A stretch of DNA of 64,000 nucleotides, taken from contig OX439040.1 in NCBI GenBank assembly GCA_949317995.1, forward strand, positions 58,252,089-58,316,088. Direction: 5' to 3'. The position numbers were made by a program, and so were the translations under genes. The stretch comes from Acholoe squamosa. Lineage: Eukaryota; Annelida; Polychaeta; Phyllodocida; Polynoidae. Shown here piece by piece: positions 1-35,755 of the stretch. Numbering within the stretch: the stretch's first letter is position 1; each line of letters begins with the position of its first letter. The notes below the pieces were generated by a model. That model saw only the letters and a program-made list of their open reading frames with translations. It was not told the DNA's origin and did no database searches.

Positions 1-1477
1 AACTGACCTCACAGTGTGTTGGACAAAGTTGGACATGTTATATTCTGCTGACCTAGATCCTATGTGTGCACTCTCCCAACTGACTCAACCTTTCAGTAAT
101 GTGCTTGGAGATGAAGATTGCGATGCCCCCTGCCAGGGTTTAGTCAGAAAATCATAACCATTTTCTCTATAGAATTCCACTTTGATCAATGATACAAGCG
201 AGTTTGTTACAAATAAAATAAGATGGACACTGGTCACATAAAATATTTATTTAATGATACATTCTGTATACCTATATTTGTTTCACAGCCCAATCGCTAT
301 AGAGCTAGAAACACGAGCTGCATACAATATGACATGGAAAGCATAAAATGTAAGGCGCAGAAGATTGTGTCCAATGTACAGTGTCCTGTAAAAGATGATA
401 TGACTAGATGAGCTGTAGATAATGTACATCAATTATGATATCACTTCTACGTAATATATAAAATTCAATTCACAAGCGTTATGTGATGTACAAATAGAAT
501 ACGAAATCAGTTGTAGATGATATACAAGAAGAAGAAGAATGGAAATAGCTATACTATAGGTGATAAACAGGAGACCGATGAAAAGGTGTAATGAATCACA
601 ATATTAGTTGTTCATATTTGTAATATTTTCAGCAGGTCAATGGGCGGTTTTACTTTTTATCCATGACAGAACCTTTCCACCTAGTCCCATTAATCAAATG
701 ACAAAATAGACAACCCTCACCCTCTAAACTGTTGGTTTTAAAATGTTGTATGTCTAGTTGTCATGTTATGTCATCACGGAAGGTGCAACTACTACCTGAT
801 ATATTCAAAAAAAGACATACAACACAAACCATTATTCCTACTTCAAAAACTGTAACAACTCTCCAAGTCCACTGTATATGAAAAAGGTATGTGACCAATT
901 CTCTCTGTTTTCTGGCCTTCTATAGGTGGGGGGGGGGGGGCTCTTTTAGGGATGTTTTTTGTCCACCCCTACATCCCCAGCGGATTTAAGGGAAAGTGTC
1001 AGATTCACATTAGGAATACCTACTTGTTCCTTGAATCTCAGATCTTGACTTATTAGTCAATGAAAGCTCATTTAGTTCGTATATAGATTGCACTTCACAG
1101 TTAGGTTTCAGCCAGTTTAACGTTGCCATTTGGGGAAAGTTTGGTAACACAAACCTCATACATTGCTATAAACTGATAAAGGGGATGGGTTAGACCTCTA
1201 TTAGGCTCAATGTGGGTTCTAAGATTTATATTTTTACTATTGCCACTACAGTTGTAAATATGACACCCTCATATACATATCTTAACACAGAGTATCATGG
1301 CATACATGACCGTTCTCAGGGAGAAACACCTTCATCATTGCGCTTATAAATAAGGATGCATTGACAATAATATTGTTCAATATAAAGGAATATACTGAAA
1401 GGTATCACAAGAACAATATCTAAGAATAATTCAAGCAAAGAACAAAATATATAGAAAAGGCAAGAACTAATATAAAA

Positions 1478-1520
1478 CACCAAATATATAGTACACTGGC
1501 ATATATAGTGTACTATTTGG
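1478..1520. repeat. Hairpin-forming inverted repeat
   Basis: Arms CCAAATATATAGTACACT and AGTGTACTATTTGG flank a short AT loop. It lies just beyond the candidate TRPA1 poly(A) signal. Confidence 0.6.
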
Positions 1521-1541
1521 AGTAACTGTGTACGCTCATCC

Positions 1542-1547
1542 TTTATT
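1542..1547 (-). terminator. Candidate poly(A) signal of the TRPA1-type gene
   Basis: TTTATT on the plus strand is AATAAA on the minus strand, about 860 bases after the stop codon. It is a plausible 3' end, but the motif alone is weak evidence in AT-rich DNA. Confidence 0.35.
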
Positions 1548-2404
1548 TTTCATCATGGGAAGAGCAAAACTTTCTCGATATCTGGAAGTCATTTCTCAAA
1601 CCCAAAGATTACAACCCTCCCAAATTGTACCAACCTGGCCTGGATCGGAAGGGTTTTCTTGGTTATACTGGGTCAATCACTACGAGTGGTGCAGATATAG
1701 AGGGAAAAGGCATGCATCTGAATAGCCAATCATAGGTATTACATGATCACCCAGGGTCAATCACTACGAGTGTACTGGATCGTAAGGGGTGTTCAATTCG
1801 TAGTGACCAGTCTCAATTCGTAGTGTTCAAGAAATACCTAGCTGGTGTCACAGTCTACGAGCCCCACCTCATACCCTGATAAACCTGACCCTACCTTCAC
1901 TTACCTGTTTGCATATACCAGCATCTAAGTTATCTCGTTGATCTACCCAACCAGTCCCACCCTTCATCACTTGCTCAGTTTTATAGACAGTTTTTATCCA
2001 ATGCATTACTTAATATCAATGTTTGCTTGCCAGTTGTATCATAATATGCTTTCTTCATAAATCAACATGTGTTTGAAAAACATAATCCATACTGTTGGTA
2101 TATTATAATTCATTAATAACAAATTCAAAAAGAGGTAATTAGTGGTGCCTTAAGGATTCTCTACAGTTATTTAGCTGTGCATCTATTGAACAATAGGTAA
2201 GTTCACTTCAGTACACCTGCCTGAGGAGTTAGTCAATGAAACTAAGTAAATTCACAGCATAAAATGTGTGCACAATGAGAGATTCAAACCTCTTGAGCTT
2301 GTTTATATATATACAGTACAGTGAGATGCAGAAATGAGTCTATGAAAAATGTCCTAAATATGGGTAGCTTATACATTTGTAGTCTAACTGTTCTTTGTGT
2401 ACTG

Positions 2405-25392
<22,988 letters not shown>

Positions 25393-27100
25393 ACCGGCTT
25401 TCTATCCAATAGGTGTAAAGACCTCAGCCTGACTGTCAAATTTCTAGAGCATATCGACCGTCAACTATATTGCTAGTCGGTATCGGTCCGTATTGGGTCT
25501 AGCTGCAAGGCCTCGAATGAGCACTGACCTCATATTAGAGCAAGAGTAGAGGGATACTGATATTGTTCCCTGTAGTTTGGCCTTGTAGAAATTATATCAT
25601 AATTATAATGCAACCTCTCTTTGAAGGGGATCCAAATAATCCAAGTCTCTGCACATGTGTACCGTGGTTCCTTTGAATACTTGCTCCATATCGAAGTATT
25701 GTAGAAAAAGGTCAAGCTGTGATAATCCAGAGTGTTGAACTGTTAAGTGCAGTCTGTTCTTCAAAATCATACATTTAGTGTATATCACAGAACTTGTTTT
25801 TCCTCGTCATTCTTATTCATTACAAGGTCCTAGATTTAGAATCAGACTTGGATCCAACTTTCCTTGTGTGCTTTTTTTCACCTCCTGGTAAATGTCAATT
25901 CAATATTGGAACTTATTTCTTCCAAAACCGCAGGAGACAGGCATTTGGTGTTATACTCACGGTACCTCCTGTGGTAGTAAACCCTCCTATACGTATCCAG
26001 AACCAAAATCACAATGTGTACCCTAGCCCCTCCAGTGCCAGGTTGCATGAAGTATATGCCCCACTTATACCCCATTGAACACCCATATTACGGCACTTGA
26101 CCACTGCCTTGTACACACTGCATGATCACCCTGAATCACCTCACATGGAGAGTATAAAGAGATTCATGAGCCTGGCTGATCCACCTTAACCCATTCTCTG
26201 TGCTCGTCTGGACATGGTGCTATTACTGGTGACATTGTGGGGATCGCCATCCATGCATGGTTCCTAATCGATGGCCCTATTTCACTGCCTACCCTGCCCC
26301 CCCCTACACATTTAAGGAAGGAGTGTGTCAGGCTGCTAATTGGCCACTTTACGTGTCTAATGCATTTGTAATAATTCACAAGGCCTATTTATTCCCCATT
26401 CGATTATCATTATTGACTATATTTGATGGTTTTGTTTCCTCTGAAACCAATTGAAAACAGGCTCCAAAGACCGATATTCTGCACGAGAACCTACCTCAAC
26501 GATTACAGCTAATAGTCTGATTAATAAACACCCATGGGTTGGGAATGCAGTTTTTTTATAAAGGGTAGTTTTGGACAGCATTATTATCAGGAAAACGTTG
26601 ATTGACAAGGATCATTCAACACTGATACGTATGTGATACCTGTGACTTGTAGAAAATGCAATTCTATAGGGCATTTCGCCAAAGAAGTAAGAGATCAGGA
26701 TCGGAGAAAATCTGTCTTCCAAATCAATTCCCTCTTAAAATTCACACACATAATTATATGCACACTCTGTAATGTTATTGCGCCAATTAATCGTATACAT
26801 GTAATACGACAGTGTCTTCTACTCTACTTCAGCCATTGTATCCCTGACAATAGTACCACCTTGGCTACAACCCATTACCCCCCTGTACTAATCCGGCCTT
26901 GTGGACAGCAGGTAAGGGAAGTGAAGGGCAGTCATACTATGAGTCTATAGACATAGCTGCTCCAGGTCAGCAGTGTATAGTAATGAAGGAGGTGCTGGAG
27001 GAGTGGATCTGTGGGTATTAAGGCCATGTCCAGGAGAGAGTCTATACATCTAAGGGTCTAATTGATAGTTATTTCTATCAAGGCAGCTCTAAAGGGGTGC
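25393..27100. other. Upstream of proximal first exon; no gene seen
   Basis: Holds the presumed proximal promoter of the TRPA1-type gene; a CCAAT box reads on the plus strand near 25406, but no TATA box is obvious. The only protein trace is a zinc-knuckle-like frame at 26633-26710. Confidence 0.5.
26633..26710 (+). pseudogene. Possible relic of a retroelement gag zinc knuckle
   Basis: The frame reads TCRKCNSIGHFAKEVRDQD, matching CX2CX4HX4C except that the last Cys is Val. A stop lies about nine codons before it and no protease or polymerase follows. Short, so it may be chance. Confidence 0.3.
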
Positions 27101-27205
27101 ATCCACTGCGACGGGTGGACCATCCGTCTCCCTTCATCCGTATTTTTCTCCATAGAAATCAATGATAAATGAAACGGACGAAACCGACGGATGGACCTTT
27201 ACTCG
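27100..27205. repeat. Inverted repeat GGACCATCCGTC / GACGGATGGACC
   Basis: Two inverted arms about 60 bases apart with further CCGT/ACGG matches between them; likely a small MITE. Confidence 0.5.
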
Positions 27206-27587
27206 AAGGAGCTTGACGGTACCATGAAGTCTCTCGTACAAGCCAATTCTATACCACATGCAGGCAATACATACAGGACAATATACTGAATAAAAAACAT
27301 GACATTGTATACAATCTTATTCGACATCATTGGTTTTTTTAAGTAAGCTCCATGAAAGTATAGTATCTCTCAGAGTCATCATCAACATTTTGTGTTTGAA
27401 ATAAGCTCTAGGGAAGTGTCCGTGGCGGGGTTGTAGTCTCTCCAAGACTCAATATCCCTTTAATAAAACTAAACTAGTGGCTTCGCCACTAGATAGTGGG
27501 AACAAAGGCTTTGCTGATGGGTAGGGGGAGGGCTATGTTTTACCTACTTGATGGGTCTTTGTTTTATTCTTCAAATCGGTGTGTAAT

Positions 27588-27658
27588 ATCAGCGTAGCAA
27601 CAACGCATAACATAGCAACAGCGCGCAATGTAGCAACAGCGCGTAACATAGCAATGCC
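27588..27658. repeat. 18-bp tandem repeat, about four units
   Basis: Units of the form AGCAACAGCGCGTAACAT. Confidence 0.75.
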
Positions 27659-28140
27659 AGAACAATTTCTTTTACTCTCCCAGCATATACTCTTGGAGGT
27701 TGTGTCATTGTTGTCTCTCTGGGAGTACTTATCAGATTTTAACATGTGACCTATCAATTAAAGGTCTCGGATAGTACAATTGAATTCTTTATTTATATAG
27801 CAGTTCCCACCATAAATAAAACTAAGAGAGCTGCCGAACTCTTTGGATTGAGACTTAAGATGGCGGCCTTAGCTTTGTGACTGATGACTTTTGAGGCTAT
27901 AATTTTAAAAAAACGGAACATTTTTTCTCTAATTCAGTTTAATTCTAGACATTTTTGAAGTTGGAATGAATAAATCTCTATATCAGTTCCTGAAAATATA
28001 AAATTAGTAAAGTTTGAATAAAAAAATTGAGTTAACTTCGAAATTAGTACATGAATCTAGATAGCCTCTTTAGGTTTATCTGTTCCCGGCAAGCACTCAA
28101 GCCTATTTCAATGGGGTGGGGACCAGCGACCTAATAACCC

Positions 28141-28143
<3 letters not shown>

Positions 28144-28193
<50 letters not shown>
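28144..28193. repeat. (TA)n microsatellite
   Basis: About 25 TA units. Confidence 0.95.
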
Positions 28194-28194
<1 letters not shown>

Positions 28195-28612
28195 GTTTAA
28201 AACTGAATAAAAGTGGTAGAACAGGGAGGTTGGTCTGTAAAGAAGTCACTAAACCCTCTACAAAACTGATACAGCTGATAAAATAAGGAAAGACAGTCTT
28301 CAAAGAAACCATAAGCCCTGTTATAACAGTCCTGAAAGTGATAGAACAGGGAGGGTTAGCTTCTACAAGAGTCATTACCACTTTGATAACACTCCTTACG
28401 ATGGTCAGAGACGTACGTAGGGGTGGTTTCTCAAAGAGCTATTGGCACATGTTGATAGGTCACAACAACAAATCGCCCCTCCTCATTATGCAACGTAAAT
28501 AAACTCTTACAGGGGGCACTGCAGGCATAAACACACCGGGCACCAACTACGTCCTCGACGACCACGTGACCTCTACATGCTCACTGATTGGAAGATACAT
28601 GGCAGATATTCC

Positions 28613-29516
28613 AGGGGGGGGTACTTACATTTTTTTGTGTATGGCTGAACCCGAGACAATCCTTACCCTTTTTAGGGCACTCATTCGCGGTGTTTTTCTT
28701 CAAAAGCCTATCCTTGCTAGTCACTTTTGAAACAACAATCTTAGATTTGGCTTAAAATATCTAAAATTTACATTTTTTGGGAAAATTTGAATTTTGTTTG
28801 TGCTATTTTCAAGTAAACTGGAACAATTTTCGTGAATTTTTTAAAATTTCCCTCATATATATCAGAATATTTTGCTGAAGAGGAGACCCTTGCTAGGGAC
28901 ACTTTGTCCAAAACTGGATCCTTGCTAGGTGCTACCCACGGCAGGAAGAATGTGGCTCAATCTGAGCAAGGGGTACAGGTCCACCAGACCACCTGTGGTG
29001 ACCTGTGTTGACCAAGAGACTAGCCAGGGGGAAACATAAACAACTGGGGCAAATCAGTCAGTTTGTTTAGAGGGGGATGCATCTGCATACATTCGCGTTT
29101 CTACAAATGATTCTCCACTTTAATACATTGAACATAATAACTGACACCCAAAAAAAAATGATTATTTCTGCCTAATGCAACTCACATCAAGACATAAGGT
29201 TGGCATGATCCATGAGTGCAGCTCTAGTGTCAAAGTATACTCTTAAAAAATGTCATTGGTAAAGTTGGGGGAGTAACTTGGGTGAGGGCAGTAGTGAGTC
29301 CCATTGCTCCTGAGCCCCTCTTCCACTGACACAGGGTGTCAGATCTAAGCACTGTGACAACACTGTGTATGATTGTAATCAAGAGATGCGGTCAAGGGCA
29401 AGAAACATCATATAAACACCCTTGCTGCCATGGGTAGGACTGTTTTGCTGAAAAAAAAAGACCCCTTACTAGCCACAGATATACATGTGTATGAAAACAT
29501 ATGAAGTGCCCCCCTC
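28613..29516. mobile_element. GGGCACTT-ended element, long copy
   Basis: The left end GGGGGGGTACTTACATTTT, then GTATGGCTGAACCC, and the right end ATGAAGTGCCCCCCT match the copy at 34133-34564. The middle (about 28980-29430) is extra unrelated sequence, so this is a nested or internally expanded copy. Confidence 0.6.
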
Positions 29517-30169
29517 CCCGCCAGACAGTATTAGATCTCTCACATGGATATACTGTATGCTGCCCAGGGTACAGCAAACTCATCAACTAAGCATTCTCCC
29601 TACACTAGTATTTTTATCTAATTACACTATTATTAAAAAAGGCATTATTGGATCGCTGGTTATGGAATCAGAATTTTTGACTGCTCCAGCCTTGAGTACC
29701 CTTGAGGTACCAGATGAAGCAACATTTTTAGGCTGTGTAGCAGTGAGGAAAGTCTGAGTTACCTCAAATTTTCTATTAAATCATATAAAATCTTATATTC
29801 ACCCTGTTTGAAATATTGAAAGGTTTCTAAAGATCTCATCCATCTTCAAAATAGACGTGTTTTTTAAGGACAAAAAGTCAATACACATACTCTCGACAGA
29901 ACTTAGCAACAGGAAGCAAATAACCAAACAGAAACCCATCATTGTTTTCATATGAAACTGGGCATTGACCTAAGTATCTCCTATGGGAACAATACAAAAA
30001 CAATACAAAGTATTGTTGATAGATATCTATAAAATCATCTCCTGAAATATTTAGCTAGAATTCATTGAATTATATCCCTCCCTAAACTTTTGAAGTGGAA
30101 CCTTCTGAAAACCCAATCCTTGGATCTACTTGAAATGTACTAGTTTAAGAATCGCCTTTTTAAAATTTG

Positions 30170-30905
30170 CTGGTATCACCATAATTCAAAAAGTGGTATT
30201 ACCGTAATTCTGTTATTGAAATTTCAGGTATCACCATAATTCTGTGTAAGACTAAGTGTATCACTGTAATTCTGTTCATATCTATCACTGTAAATTATCC
30301 TGTCATCATAGAATCCCTGATTTTGTTTTAACTTGGTCTAGTATCTCATGTAGCTACAAGGTGACAAGACACCATCCTACAGACAAGTAAAAGATATGAG
30401 GGACTGCACCAAAATATACAGAATTAAAGTGTTACACTATTTGTGAGTGGGAATTACAGTGATACATAACCACATGGGTGAGCTTTTGTTACCTGGGGAT
30501 GGGTGGTTGGAACTAATGGCCAGATGGCCTCTAATATCTCAAAGGTACATGTCTCATTTATTTGGACACTGTACATGGCATCATAAGGCCATAGATCTAA
30601 GTTCATCTGACAGGATACTCCAGAATGACAGTGATACTTGTCATGAATTACACTGATACCACGTTTTAACTGCTGACTTAATTACACTGATGCCAGCAAA
30701 AACAAAAACCGTAGCATGTGGCTGATAAAATGACTGACCCTTAGTTAGACCTGTCTCATAGTCTACTGTGGATGTAAGGTCTACCCATTGTACTGCTTCT
30801 AAATGTGTTGTTTTAAACACTTTCATTTTGTTTACAAAGTAACCAGCAGCCATCTTGAAACACAGTAATTTGAATCACAGTGATAGGCTCCGTCACTGTG
30901 ATTAT
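30170..30905. repeat. Clustered inverted copies of GTATCACTGTAATTC
   Basis: The left side has four or five forward copies (GGTATCACCATAATTC, TGTATCACTGTAATTC) at 30172-30300. The right side has the inverse GAATTACAGTGATAC at 30451, 30645, 30681 and 30870. No frame of interest. Confidence 0.7.
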
Positions 30906-30999
30906 CAAAATGTTCAGCAAGAGACGGCCTCTATCTAATAACCCGTTACATAGTATATCAAGTCCTGAATATCCTCCTGCATAATGTTATTAATAATAT

Positions 31000-31358
31000 T
31001 GTAGCGAATTCCGGATCTACCTCTATTAGCAAACACCACAAGACTCGCACTATGGTTTAACACTGTTTATTGAACCTGGCTTTGGGCCACACCATCTACT
31101 CGGAGCTCTCTGGTCCTCGGAGATAACCTCTTTCAAGCTATTACTTGTGACTTCAATAAACCCTGGTGCCAGACCTCTTGTCGTTGACTCCAGCTTCCTT
31201 ATATAGTAGTTGTTGTCTCCGACGCTGGGGTCACTCCAGCGTCGGAGACTCACTTATATCTACTCCGCTTTGGCTCGGGCTCCGAGAGAACGAGACTTCG
31301 CCGCCCCCATCCAGGATGGTTTCGGCCTCGTCTCGCCTCCCTCGGCCTTACTGCCACA
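31000..31358 (-). mobile_element. Solo LTR (unit A)
   Basis: On the minus strand it starts TGTGGCAGTAAGG and ends ATTCGCTACA (TG...CA), flanked by ATAT on both sides. It has a TATATAAGG box (31197-31205) and, 130 bases on, AATAAA (31066-31071), the U3-R-U5 order of a retrotransposon LTR. U3 holds a perfect 14-bp hairpin, GTCTCCGACGCTGG. No internal gag-pol is present. Read as a gene it would only give spurious short frames. Confidence 0.75.
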
Positions 31359-32389
31359 ATATTATGCTTTATTGCATCAATTATAATTTACTACCACTTT
31401 TGGGGCACTATTCCTAAAACAGAATATCCATTTGTGGGACTACAGCAGTACCAGTTTGAGGGATCCTCTCGGGATCCTCTCTCTTTGAGAGGTGGGTTTT
31501 GTCATGAGAGACTTAATCCCATTTACGATATGCTAAAACTATTAAAGGAGAGTTACAAGACATGTGCCATTACCCCTTAACTGGAGACTGCAGACTAGGC
31601 CACCAGGAGGGCATTTAGTATCTATGTCAATTAATATCAAATACCTTTCTGTTAGGTCTTCTGCCTCTAGAAATGCTTGAGTCTATAGAGAAGGATGCAG
31701 CACTTTTCTTTTAGGCAGGAGCCGATTAGATAAAACTAAGCTCCTTTTGATATCTTAATGTTACAGCTGGGGAATAATATTGATGGCATTAATGGGAACA
31801 ACTACTAAAGCTGGTGGTAGGTAGAGATGGTCTGCTTACACTTTCTTGTAATTGCGTCCCAGGTTGTACAGATTATCTCTGACTGAGAGCAGAGATATAG
31901 CCCACATAGCCTGGAGCATACAGCAGATAAACCCTAACGTATACACACTCAATCTGCTCACACCCAAACCCCTGGCACAACTTCGTAAGGGTCCCTATAA
32001 TACCCCTGGCACAAATAGGTAAGGGCCCTATACCAACCCCTGCCACAACTTCTGACTGCCATTATTAACCAGACCCCTGGCACAGCTAGGCACAAAAACC
32101 GTAGCATGTGGCTGATAAAATGACTGACCCTTAGTTAGACCTGTCTCATAGTCTACTGTGGATGTAAGGTCTACCCATTGTACTGCTTCTATATGTGTTG
32201 TTTTAAACACTTTCATTTTGTTTACAAAGTAACCAGCAGCCATCTTGAAACACAGTAATTTGAATCACAGTGATAGGCTCCGTCACTGTGATTATCAAAA
32301 TGTTCGGCAAGAGACGGCCTCTATCTAATAACCCGTTACATAGTATATCAAGTCCTGAATATCCTCCTGCATAATGTTATTAATAATAT

Positions 32390-32748
32390 TGTAGCGAATT
32401 CCGGATCTACCTCTATTAGCAAACACCACAAGACTCGCACTATGGTTTAACACTGTTTATTGAACCTGGCTTTGGGCCACACCATCTACTCGGAGCTCTC
32501 TGGTCCTCGGAGATAACCTCTTTCAAGCTATTACTTGTGACTTCAATAAACCCTGGTGCCAGACCTCTTGTCGTTGACTCCAGCTTCCTTATATAGTAGT
32601 TGTTGTCTCCGACGCTGGGGTCACTCCAGCGTCGGAGACTCACTTATATCTACTCCGCTTTGGCTCGGGCTCCGAGAGAACGAGACTTCGCCGCCCCCAT
32701 CCAGGATGGTTTCGGCCTCGTCTCGCCTCCCTCGGCCTTACTGCCACA
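32390..32748 (-). mobile_element. Solo LTR (unit B)
   Basis: Same as the copy at 31000-31358, carried along by the tandem duplication. The sequence between the two LTRs is ordinary flank also found outside them, so they are not the two ends of one retrotransposon. Confidence 0.75.
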
Positions 32749-33349
32749 ATATTATGCTTTATTGCATCAATTATAATTTACTACCACTTTTGGGGCACTA
32801 TTCCTAAAACAGAATATCCATTTGTGGGACTACAGCAGTACCAGTTTGAGGGATCCTCTCGGGATCCTCTCTCTTTGAGAGGTGGGTTTTGTCATGAGAG
32901 ACTTAATCCCATTTACGATATGCTAAAACTATTAAAGGAGAGTTACAAGACATGTGCCATTACCCCTTAACTGGAGACTGCAGACTAGGCCACCAGGAGG
33001 GCATTTAGTATCTATGTCAATTAATATCAAATACCTTTCTGTTAGGTCTTCTGCCTCTAGAAATGCTTAAGTCTATAGAGAAGGATGCAGCACTTTTCTT
33101 TTAGGCAGGAGCCGATTAGATAAAACTAAGCTCCTTTTGATATCTTAATGTTACAGCTGGGGAATAATATTGATGGCATTAATGGGAACAACTACTAAAG
33201 CTGGTGGTAGGTAGAGATGGTCTGCTTACACTTTCTTGTAATTGCGTCCCAGGTTGTACAGATTATCTCTGACTGAGAGCAGAGATATAGCCCACATAGC
33301 CTGGAGCATACAGCAGATAAACCCTAACGTATACACACTCAATCTGCTC

Positions 33350-33665
33350 ACACCCAAACCCCTGGCACAACTTCGTAAGGGTCCCTATAATACCCCTGGC
33401 ACAAATAGGTAAGGGCCCTATACCAACCCCTGCCACAACTTCTGACTGCCATTATTAACCAGACCCCTGGCACAGCTAGACATAAGAGCCCTAACCAGAA
33501 CCTTTCCTCAACTGGGCAATGAAGACCAATGTAAGTGCCCTAGCCAAACCACTGATACAGCTAGTTATTGGTCCAAAACAGACCCATGCCTCATAACAAG
33601 ACATCTACCACAATTAAACATGGTTCCAAGTAAGACCTCTGCCACAACTAGGCAGGCTTCTTAGT
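33350..33665. repeat. Degenerate CCCCTGGCACAAC minisatellite
   Basis: Units of about 35-40 bases built on CCCCTGGCACAACTAGG...AAGGGCCCTA. The same array begins unit A at about 31970-32091. Confidence 0.7.
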
Positions 33666-34132
33666 GGTACTTATGCGGGCCCTGGATAGTAGGGGGTCCC
33701 CATGTCACATGTCGATTTTGAGAAATGCCCATGTTACATGTCTATTAAATCATGTTCCCTGTCACCTGTAAGAACCTGTCATGTCACCATGTCGAATTCA
33801 GTAGTCTAGACCTCCTTTATATCAGACCCATGTCACATAACTAAATAGTCCCACACCTACCCCTTGCTCTGGCCTCAACTAACCGGTATTGTCCCTACAA
33901 CTAAGTTAAGGTTGAAGATACAGAACAAGAAAAACGGCGTTGCTGTACCCTAGACTTGATACTCAGCATTAGGCTCATGCAGTCTTATAAGTGAATCTAA
34001 ATTCACTGGCCCACCCTGGGTGCATAAGTCTTGAATATGCAGAGGATACTGTGAATGAGGCTTCATGCAGAAAAGAAGTGGCACAAGAGATGAAGCTGGA
34101 GCTTTGGCGCTATGAAGGTTCATGACTATGAG
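33666..34132. other. No gene seen
   Basis: Some repeated CATGTCACATGT-like words near 33700-33830; otherwise unremarkable. Confidence 0.5.
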
Positions 34133-34564
34133 CCGGGGGGGCACTTCAATTTTCTTTTTATACGGGTGTGTGGCTGAACCCAGGACAACCCTTACCCTTG
34201 GTTGGTCACTCGTTCGTGTTTTTTTTTCTTCGAAAACATACCCTTGCTAGGGCACTTTTGACTCAATAATCCTAGGTTTATTTCAAAATGTCTTAAATTT
34301 ACACTGATTGGGGAGAAGATTGAATTTGGTTCATGCTACTTTCATGAAAACTCTGCTGATCTGCATGAAAATTGCCAAATTTCCTGCGTAAATCGGAGTA
34401 TTTTGCTGAAAGTTTACCCTTGCTAGGGGCATTTGTGGCTGAAACAGGAGGCTTGCTAGGGACATCTGTGGCTGAAACAGTAGGCTTTCTAGGGAATTTT
34501 TCTTGAAAAAGTACCCTTGCCAGCCGCACATATGTGTATACATTACATAGAGAGTGCCCCCGGG
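34133..34564. mobile_element. GGGCACTT-ended MITE, short copy
   Basis: Ends CCGGGGGGGCACTTC and GAGTGCCCCCGGG. Inside, CCCTTGCTAGGG-like blocks recur every 40 or so bases. Confidence 0.75.
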
Positions 34565-35205
34565 ATCATGAGCTCTGTAAACATGTTCTTGTATACTCAA
34601 CTATAATTTGCACTGTCCTATCATCCGAGGGCTCCGTATTTTGTTCAAGACGCAAGCTGCCTTACATTCCTAGACATCCATCAACAAACCACCTATACAT
34701 TAGCTTAGTTTCCTTTCCTTATCCAGAAAGGACCGGTCGTCTCATCCTTAACAATAATCTGAACCTACTGACAGCTTATTGTATCCTGTTTAATGATTTA
34801 AATCATTTTGCTAGTTTCTGGCAATATGTTCTCATGCTAAATGCTTCCTTACACTGGTGACTTGGTGACTTTGGTGAATAGAATCTTCTGCAGAGCTATC
34901 TGCAGTACAAACAGCCCCCTATGTCCCCTATTTCAGCATCTCTAGGTTCTGGTAGGTTTACATTTGACATCAGGGCATTGTCAACAGTCATGAACAAGAA
35001 TAATCATACTATGGATCGCCGCTCTATCATAAGGAGTCTTTTTGTGTACTTTTTAGTTTGTTATAGGAACAGTCCTGAATGTGACTACGTCACATGGGCT
35101 TATTTCAATATCCCTTACGACAACATAAATCGTCAGGAAACCCACTATGTGCGATTCATAGCGAGCTAAATTATTGTTTGTATAGCTACGACTGCTCTAC
35201 CAAAT

Positions 35206-35207
<2 letters not shown>

Positions 35208-35247
<40 letters not shown>
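35208..35247. repeat. (TA)n microsatellite
   Basis: About 19 TA units, start of the direct repeat that brackets the unit at 35230-35755. Confidence 0.95.
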
Positions 35248-35250
<3 letters not shown>

Positions 35251-35755
35251 GATTATATAGAGACCTTAGCCGCGGACGGTTAGGGACTACTTTCAGCTCG
35301 TAAGGATACCAATGATGTCATAGTGTGACGTCATGGTCAACAACCCCACTGGTATAAAAGGGGCCGGGTTCAAGCTAACCGTCAATTGGCTCGTTTCACC
35401 TGTACAGGTAACACCACGCTGGGTGTTCCCTGGAATTTTAAATTTTTACTATTGTTAGTACTATTGTTATTACTATTGTTATTACTTACTTTGTTATTAT
35501 ATTATGCATTTTACTGACTATGCTTATTGTCAACTAATTATTATTGTTGTTTTTAATAAAGGCATGTATGGTGCTGATAGCCCCAAGGTCAGTAACCCAC
35601 CAAACTCATGTGTCTGTGATATGATCATTTATACTACTGTAGCATATATTACTATTACCGTATATATCATCATTATTATTATTGTTATTACCGGTATTAT
35701 TATTCCCTGGTAGCGAGATAACTTATATATATATATACATGATTATATAGAGACC
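35230..35755 (+). other. LTR-like unit with CRE, TATA box and poly(A) signal between direct repeats
   Basis: The direct repeat ATACATGATTATATAGAGACC ends at 35262 and 35753. Between the copies: a perfect CRE TGACGTCA (35326-35333), TATAAAAG (35353-35360) and AATAAA (35555-35560). The short distance from TATA box to poly(A) signal is typical of an LTR, but I cannot find TG/CA ends or a target duplication. It could be a promoter for a short RNA. Confidence 0.5.

Larger units (their letters stand above)
1..2404. other. 3' flank of TRPA1-type gene; no gene seen
   Basis: AT-rich, with no supportable reading frame. Holds a G10 run near 930. Around 1670-1830 short direct and inverted copies of TCAATCACTACGAGT / CAATTCGTAGTG are clustered. 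Confidence 0.6.
30702..33481. repeat. 1390-bp tandem duplication, two nearly identical units
   Basis: Unit A 30702-32091 and unit B 32092-33481 lie head to tail. I see three substitutions (30798/32188, 30910/32300, 31674/33064), so about 99.8 percent identity. Each unit holds one solo LTR and the start of a degenerate CCCCTGGCACAAC minisatellite. Either very recent or an assembly artefact. Confidence 0.93.

Noticed and set aside
31000..32748. A complete LTR retrotransposon between the two LTR copies
   Set aside because: The 1031 bases between them recur outside the second LTR and encode no gag or pol; this is a tandem duplication.
31050..32807. Paired identical frames at 31050-31253/32440-32643 and 31166-31417/32556-32807
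   Set aside because: They lie inside the solo LTRs and are duplicated with them; the frame follows the LTR hairpin, not a protein family.
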